From Gammaproteobacteria bacterium (GTDB taxonomy: Bacteria > Pseudomonadota > Gammaproteobacteria > JAABTG01), in NCBI GenBank assembly GCA_030066245.1, contig JASJBY010000240.1, positions 1-7,409 on the forward strand: a stretch of DNA of 7,409 bases. The letters run 5' to 3'. Made by a program: the position numbers and the translations under genes. Shown here piece after piece: positions 5,684 to 7,409 of this stretch; position 1 is the first letter of the stretch; each line of letters opens with the position of its first letter. Under the pieces are notes generated by a model. The model was not told the DNA's origin, did not search any database, and worked only from the letters and a program-made list of their open reading frames with translations.

Positions 5684-5878
5684 CTTTCTGGACGATCGGC
5701 CAATCTACTTTGCTAGAGGGACGAAAGAACCCGAATCCTGGTGAGAAATCCGGACGAGTGAAGGCTTCCTGCGGAAGAGTGGACCGGGCCTCCAAAAATG
5801 TGAGCGCGTTGATGCAGACGGAACGGGCAGTCGCAGAGAGGGTGGCTGAGCGTTCCTGGTATTGTCTTTGACCGGGAG

Positions 5879-6955
5879 ATGTATCTGGCTCGATTGGAGG
5901 TGGAAAACCTCCGTGTTATTGAAATCACGTGCTTCGCGCCGGGTTCTCGGCTGAACGTGATCGCCGGTCGAAACGGGGCCGGGAAGACATCTCTTCTGGA
6001 ATCCATACACATTCTTGGTACGGGTCGATCATTTCGTTCCCGGCGCGTTGATGCGCTTGTACGCAGGGGGGCGAAAGAGCTGAGCGTGTTCGGAGAAGTC
6101 GTTAAGCAGGGCGGAGGCAGGGTGGGTATTGGGGTAGCGCGTGGCAGGGATGGCATGCGCGTGCGAGTGGGAGGGCAAACCGCGGAGTCAAGCTCGACTC
6201 TTGCTCAGGAGCTCAGTCTGGCTTTGGTCACGCCAGACAGTCATCGCCTGCTTACCGGGGGTCCCAAAGAACGGCGGCGAGTTCTGGATTGGGGGCTGTT
6301 TCACGTGGAACAGGGGTATTTGCAACTATTGCAGCGCTATGGGCGGACGCTTCGACAGCGCAATGCGGAATTGAGAAATGGAGCCATCCAAGCGGCGATT
6401 TCCGCTTGGGACCGGGAACTGGCGGCAGTTGGGGAGGAGGTGAACGCTCTGCGGGAAAGCTATGTGCATGGCTTCGAAAGGGCACTGCAGGTGGTGATGG
6501 GGGAGCTTCTAGAGCTGTCGGTAACTGTTAGTTTCCGCCGGGGGTGGCCCCGTGAGGAGTCATTGGAAGAGGTGCTGGGACGGATGCGAATGCGTGACCG
6601 AGCGGAAGGACTGACGACTGTGGGTCCGCATCGGGCAGATCTGAAGTTCCTGGTTGAGGGCGTCCCGGTGGCCGAGGCGTTGTCCCGGGGGCAAGCGAAG
6701 CTCTTCGTGAGTGGAGTTGAGCTCGCCCGCGCTAAAGGGGTAGCGGACGCCGGAGGAGAGGTCCCAGTGGTGCTGGTGGATGATCTGCCGTCGGAGCTGG
6801 ATACGCCAAACCGGCACAGGTTCATGGAGGTGCTGGCTGGGTTGGGTGGGCAGGTGTTCGTGACAGCGGTGGACGAGAAGCTGCTGGCGACCGACGGCTG
6901 GGCAAGCATTGCCGTGTTTCACGTGGAACAGGGCAGGGTGCTTGAAGTGGTATAA
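5879..6955 (+). CDS. recF: DNA replication and repair protein RecF
   Basis: The protein is 358 aa (357 in E. coli). RecF is an ABC-type ATPase that, with RecO and RecR, loads RecA at single-strand gaps and helps stalled forks restart. It begins MYLARLEVENLRVIE and has Walker A GRNGAGKTS (30-38), a GTGRSFRS motif (47-54), GGPKERRRVLDWGLFHVE (127-144), TVGPHRADL (247-255), the ABC signature LSRGQAKL (268-275) and Walker B VVLVDDLPSELD (297-308). All catalytic motifs are intact. The ATG at 5879 is directly preceded by GGGAG, a very close Shine-Dalgarno; no better in-frame start exists and the N-terminus matches the family. Residues 141-145 and 347-351 are both FHVEQ because parS sites are embedded in the codons there. 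The stop overlaps the gyrB -10 element. Confidence 0.97.
   Translation: MYLARLEVENLRVIEITCFAPGSRLNVIAGRNGAGKTSLLESIHILGTGRSFRSRRVDALVRRGAKELSVFGEVVKQGGGRVGIGVARGRDGMRVRVGGQTAESSSTLAQELSLALVTPDSHRLLTGGPKERRRVLDWGLFHVEQGYLQLLQRYGRTLRQRNAELRNGAIQAAISAWDRELAAVGEEVNALRESYVHGFERALQVVMGELLELSVTVSFRRGWPREESLEEVLGRMRMRDRAEGLTTVGPHRADLKFLVEGVPVAEALSRGQAKLFVSGVELARAKGVADAGGEVPVVLVDDLPSELDTPNRHRFMEVLAGLGGQVFVTAVDEKLLATDGWASIAVFHVEQGRVLEVV
6297..6312. promoter_or_regulatory. parS: parS centromere-like site, copy 1 (inside recF)
   Basis: TGTTTCACGTGGAACA is the exact reverse complement of the well-known bacterial parS consensus TGTTCCACGTGAAACA, including the CACGTG core. ParB binds such sites, spreads and loads the SMC/MksB-type condensin, and ParA then moves the origin region. 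The site spans the last base pair of recF codon 140 to codon 145, encoding FHVEQ where E. coli RecF has FHNEP. It lies about 2 kb from the candidate oriC, the usual zone for parS. Confidence 0.9.
6915..6930. promoter_or_regulatory. parS: parS centromere-like site, copy 2 (3' end of recF)
   Basis: This is the same 16-mer as at 6297-6312, in the same orientation and reading frame, 618 bp downstream. It again encodes FHVEQ (RecF residues 347-351). Identity between the copies extends 3 nt further (GGG). The site ends 20 bp upstream of the gyrB -10 element. Confidence 0.9.
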
Positions 6956-6956
6956 T
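6948..6956 (+). promoter_or_regulatory. Extended -10 promoter of gyrB
   Basis: TGGTATAAT is a perfect TATAAT (6951-6956) with the TGn extension upstream. It overlaps the recF stop codon at 6953-6955. No good -35 is seen 16-18 nt upstream, which is common for extended -10 promoters. Transcription would start near 6963, giving a leader of about 30 nt. The -35 region falls on the edge of parS copy 2. Confidence 0.65.
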
Positions 6957-6993
6957 TTCGCTCTTTTCAAGCCAGACCGGAGTATAAGGAAAC

Positions 6994-7409
6994 GTGACTG
7001 AGGAGACCTACGACTCCCGAAACATCAAGGTCCTGAAAGGGCTGGATGCAGTTCGAAAGCGCCCGGGGATGTACATCGGCGATACCGATGACGGCACGGG
7101 CCTGCACCACATGGTCTTCGAGGTCGTCGACAACTCGATCGACGAAGCTCTCGCCGGCCACTGCACGAAGATTGACGTGGTGATTCACGACGATGAATCC
7201 GTCACGATCGCCGACAATGGGCGTGGTATTCCGGTTGACCTGCATGAAGAGGAGGGACGTCCGGCTGCGGAAGTCATCATGACTGTTCTCCACGCCGGCG
7301 GAAAATTCGACGATAACTCCTACAAAGTTTCCGGCGGCCTTCACGGTGTTGGTGTATCCGTCGTCAATGCGCTCTCCGAGCATCTTCGCCTCGTTATAAG
7401 GCGTGACGG
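6994..7409 (+). CDS. gyrB: DNA gyrase subunit B, N-terminal part
   Basis: From the GTG at 6994, 138 complete codons run to the window edge. GyrB is the ATPase half of gyrase, the type II topoisomerase that introduces negative supercoils. The GHKL ATPase motifs are clear: IKVLKGLDAVRKRPGMYIG (11-29), EVVDNSIDEALAG (43-55) with the catalytic Glu43 and Asn47, IADNGRGIP (72-80) with Asp74, and the lid AGGKFDDNSYKVSGGLHGVG (101-120). AAGGA (6986-6990) lies 3 nt before the GTG, a short but usable spacing. The family start (S/T-E-x-x-YDS) supports this choice. The gene follows recF by 38 nt and has its own likely promoter. The rest of the protein lies outside the window. Confidence 0.97.
   Translation, partial: MTEETYDSRNIKVLKGLDAVRKRPGMYIGDTDDGTGLHHMVFEVVDNSIDEALAGHCTKIDVVIHDDESVTIADNGRGIPVDLHEEEGRPAAEVIMTVLHAGGKFDDNSYKVSGGLHGVGVSVVNALSEHLRLVIRRD

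Larger units (their letters stand above)
5406..5878. other. Long dnaN-recF spacer with several inverted repeats, no convincing gene
   Basis: This 473-nt stretch separates two genes that are usually almost adjacent. It holds a series of inverted repeats: 5598-5613, 5628-5650, 5666-5683 and a small one at 5765-5777. The heptamer CTGGACC occurs at 5515, 5537 and 5639, and its complement core GGTCCA at 5588 and 5633. A TTGACA lies at 5447-5452 without a matching -10. TGGTATTGT at 5857-5865 resembles a weak extended -10 just before recF. Open frames of 70-99 codons exist on both strands, but none has a ribosome binding site or a recognisable domain. It may be a terminator region, an inserted intergenic repeat or a structured RNA; the sequence alone does not decide. 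Confidence 0.6.

Noticed and set aside
5926..5931. CACGTG early in recF, considered as a parS
   Set aside because: The flanks do not match the parS arms beyond one base; a 6-mer core alone is not enough.

Overview
The window is the chromosomal replication-origin neighbourhood of a gammaproteobacterium. Gene order is mnmE (start only), yidC, yidD, rnpA and rpmH on the minus strand, then dnaA, dnaN, recF and gyrB (start only) on the plus strand. This is the classic rpmH-dnaA arrangement. The coding sequence is GC-rich, and the proteins look most like those of halophilic or purple-sulfur relatives (Chromatiales / Ectothiorhodospiraceae-like). That placement is an impression from sequence style and was not tested by search.

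Left part (1-2515, minus strand). A compact cluster reads rpmH > rnpA > yidD > yidC > mnmE, with gaps of 4-10 nt and one 16-nt overlap. It links a ribosomal protein, the RNase P protein, two membrane-insertion factors and a tRNA-modifying GTPase. A sigma70-type promoter for the cluster is visible at 2588-2617. Between rpmH and dnaA (2516-2717) the divergent dnaA promoter carries a perfect DnaA box over its -35 element, which suggests autoregulation.

Middle part (2718-5405, plus strand). dnaA starts at a GTG with a strong Shine-Dalgarno sequence. The 216-nt dnaA-dnaN spacer holds three near-consensus DnaA boxes in the same orientation, followed by about 100 nt at roughly 27% GC. This is the best oriC candidate in the window. 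dnaN (beta clamp) follows.

Right part (5406-7409). dnaN and recF are separated by an unusually long 473-nt spacer with no convincing gene. It contains a series of inverted repeats, including a near-perfect 23-nt palindrome that may terminate dnaN transcription. recF contains two identical 16-bp parS centromere sites embedded in its codons. The second lies just upstream of an extended -10 gyrB promoter that overlaps the recF stop. gyrB starts at GTG and runs off the window.

The genes form the core initiation and segregation module: DnaA opens the origin, DnaN tethers the polymerase, RecF supports gap repair, GyrB relieves supercoiling, and the parS sites would load ParB near the origin. I found no exotic new system. 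The points most worth a second look are the two parS sites inside recF and the structured dnaN-recF spacer.
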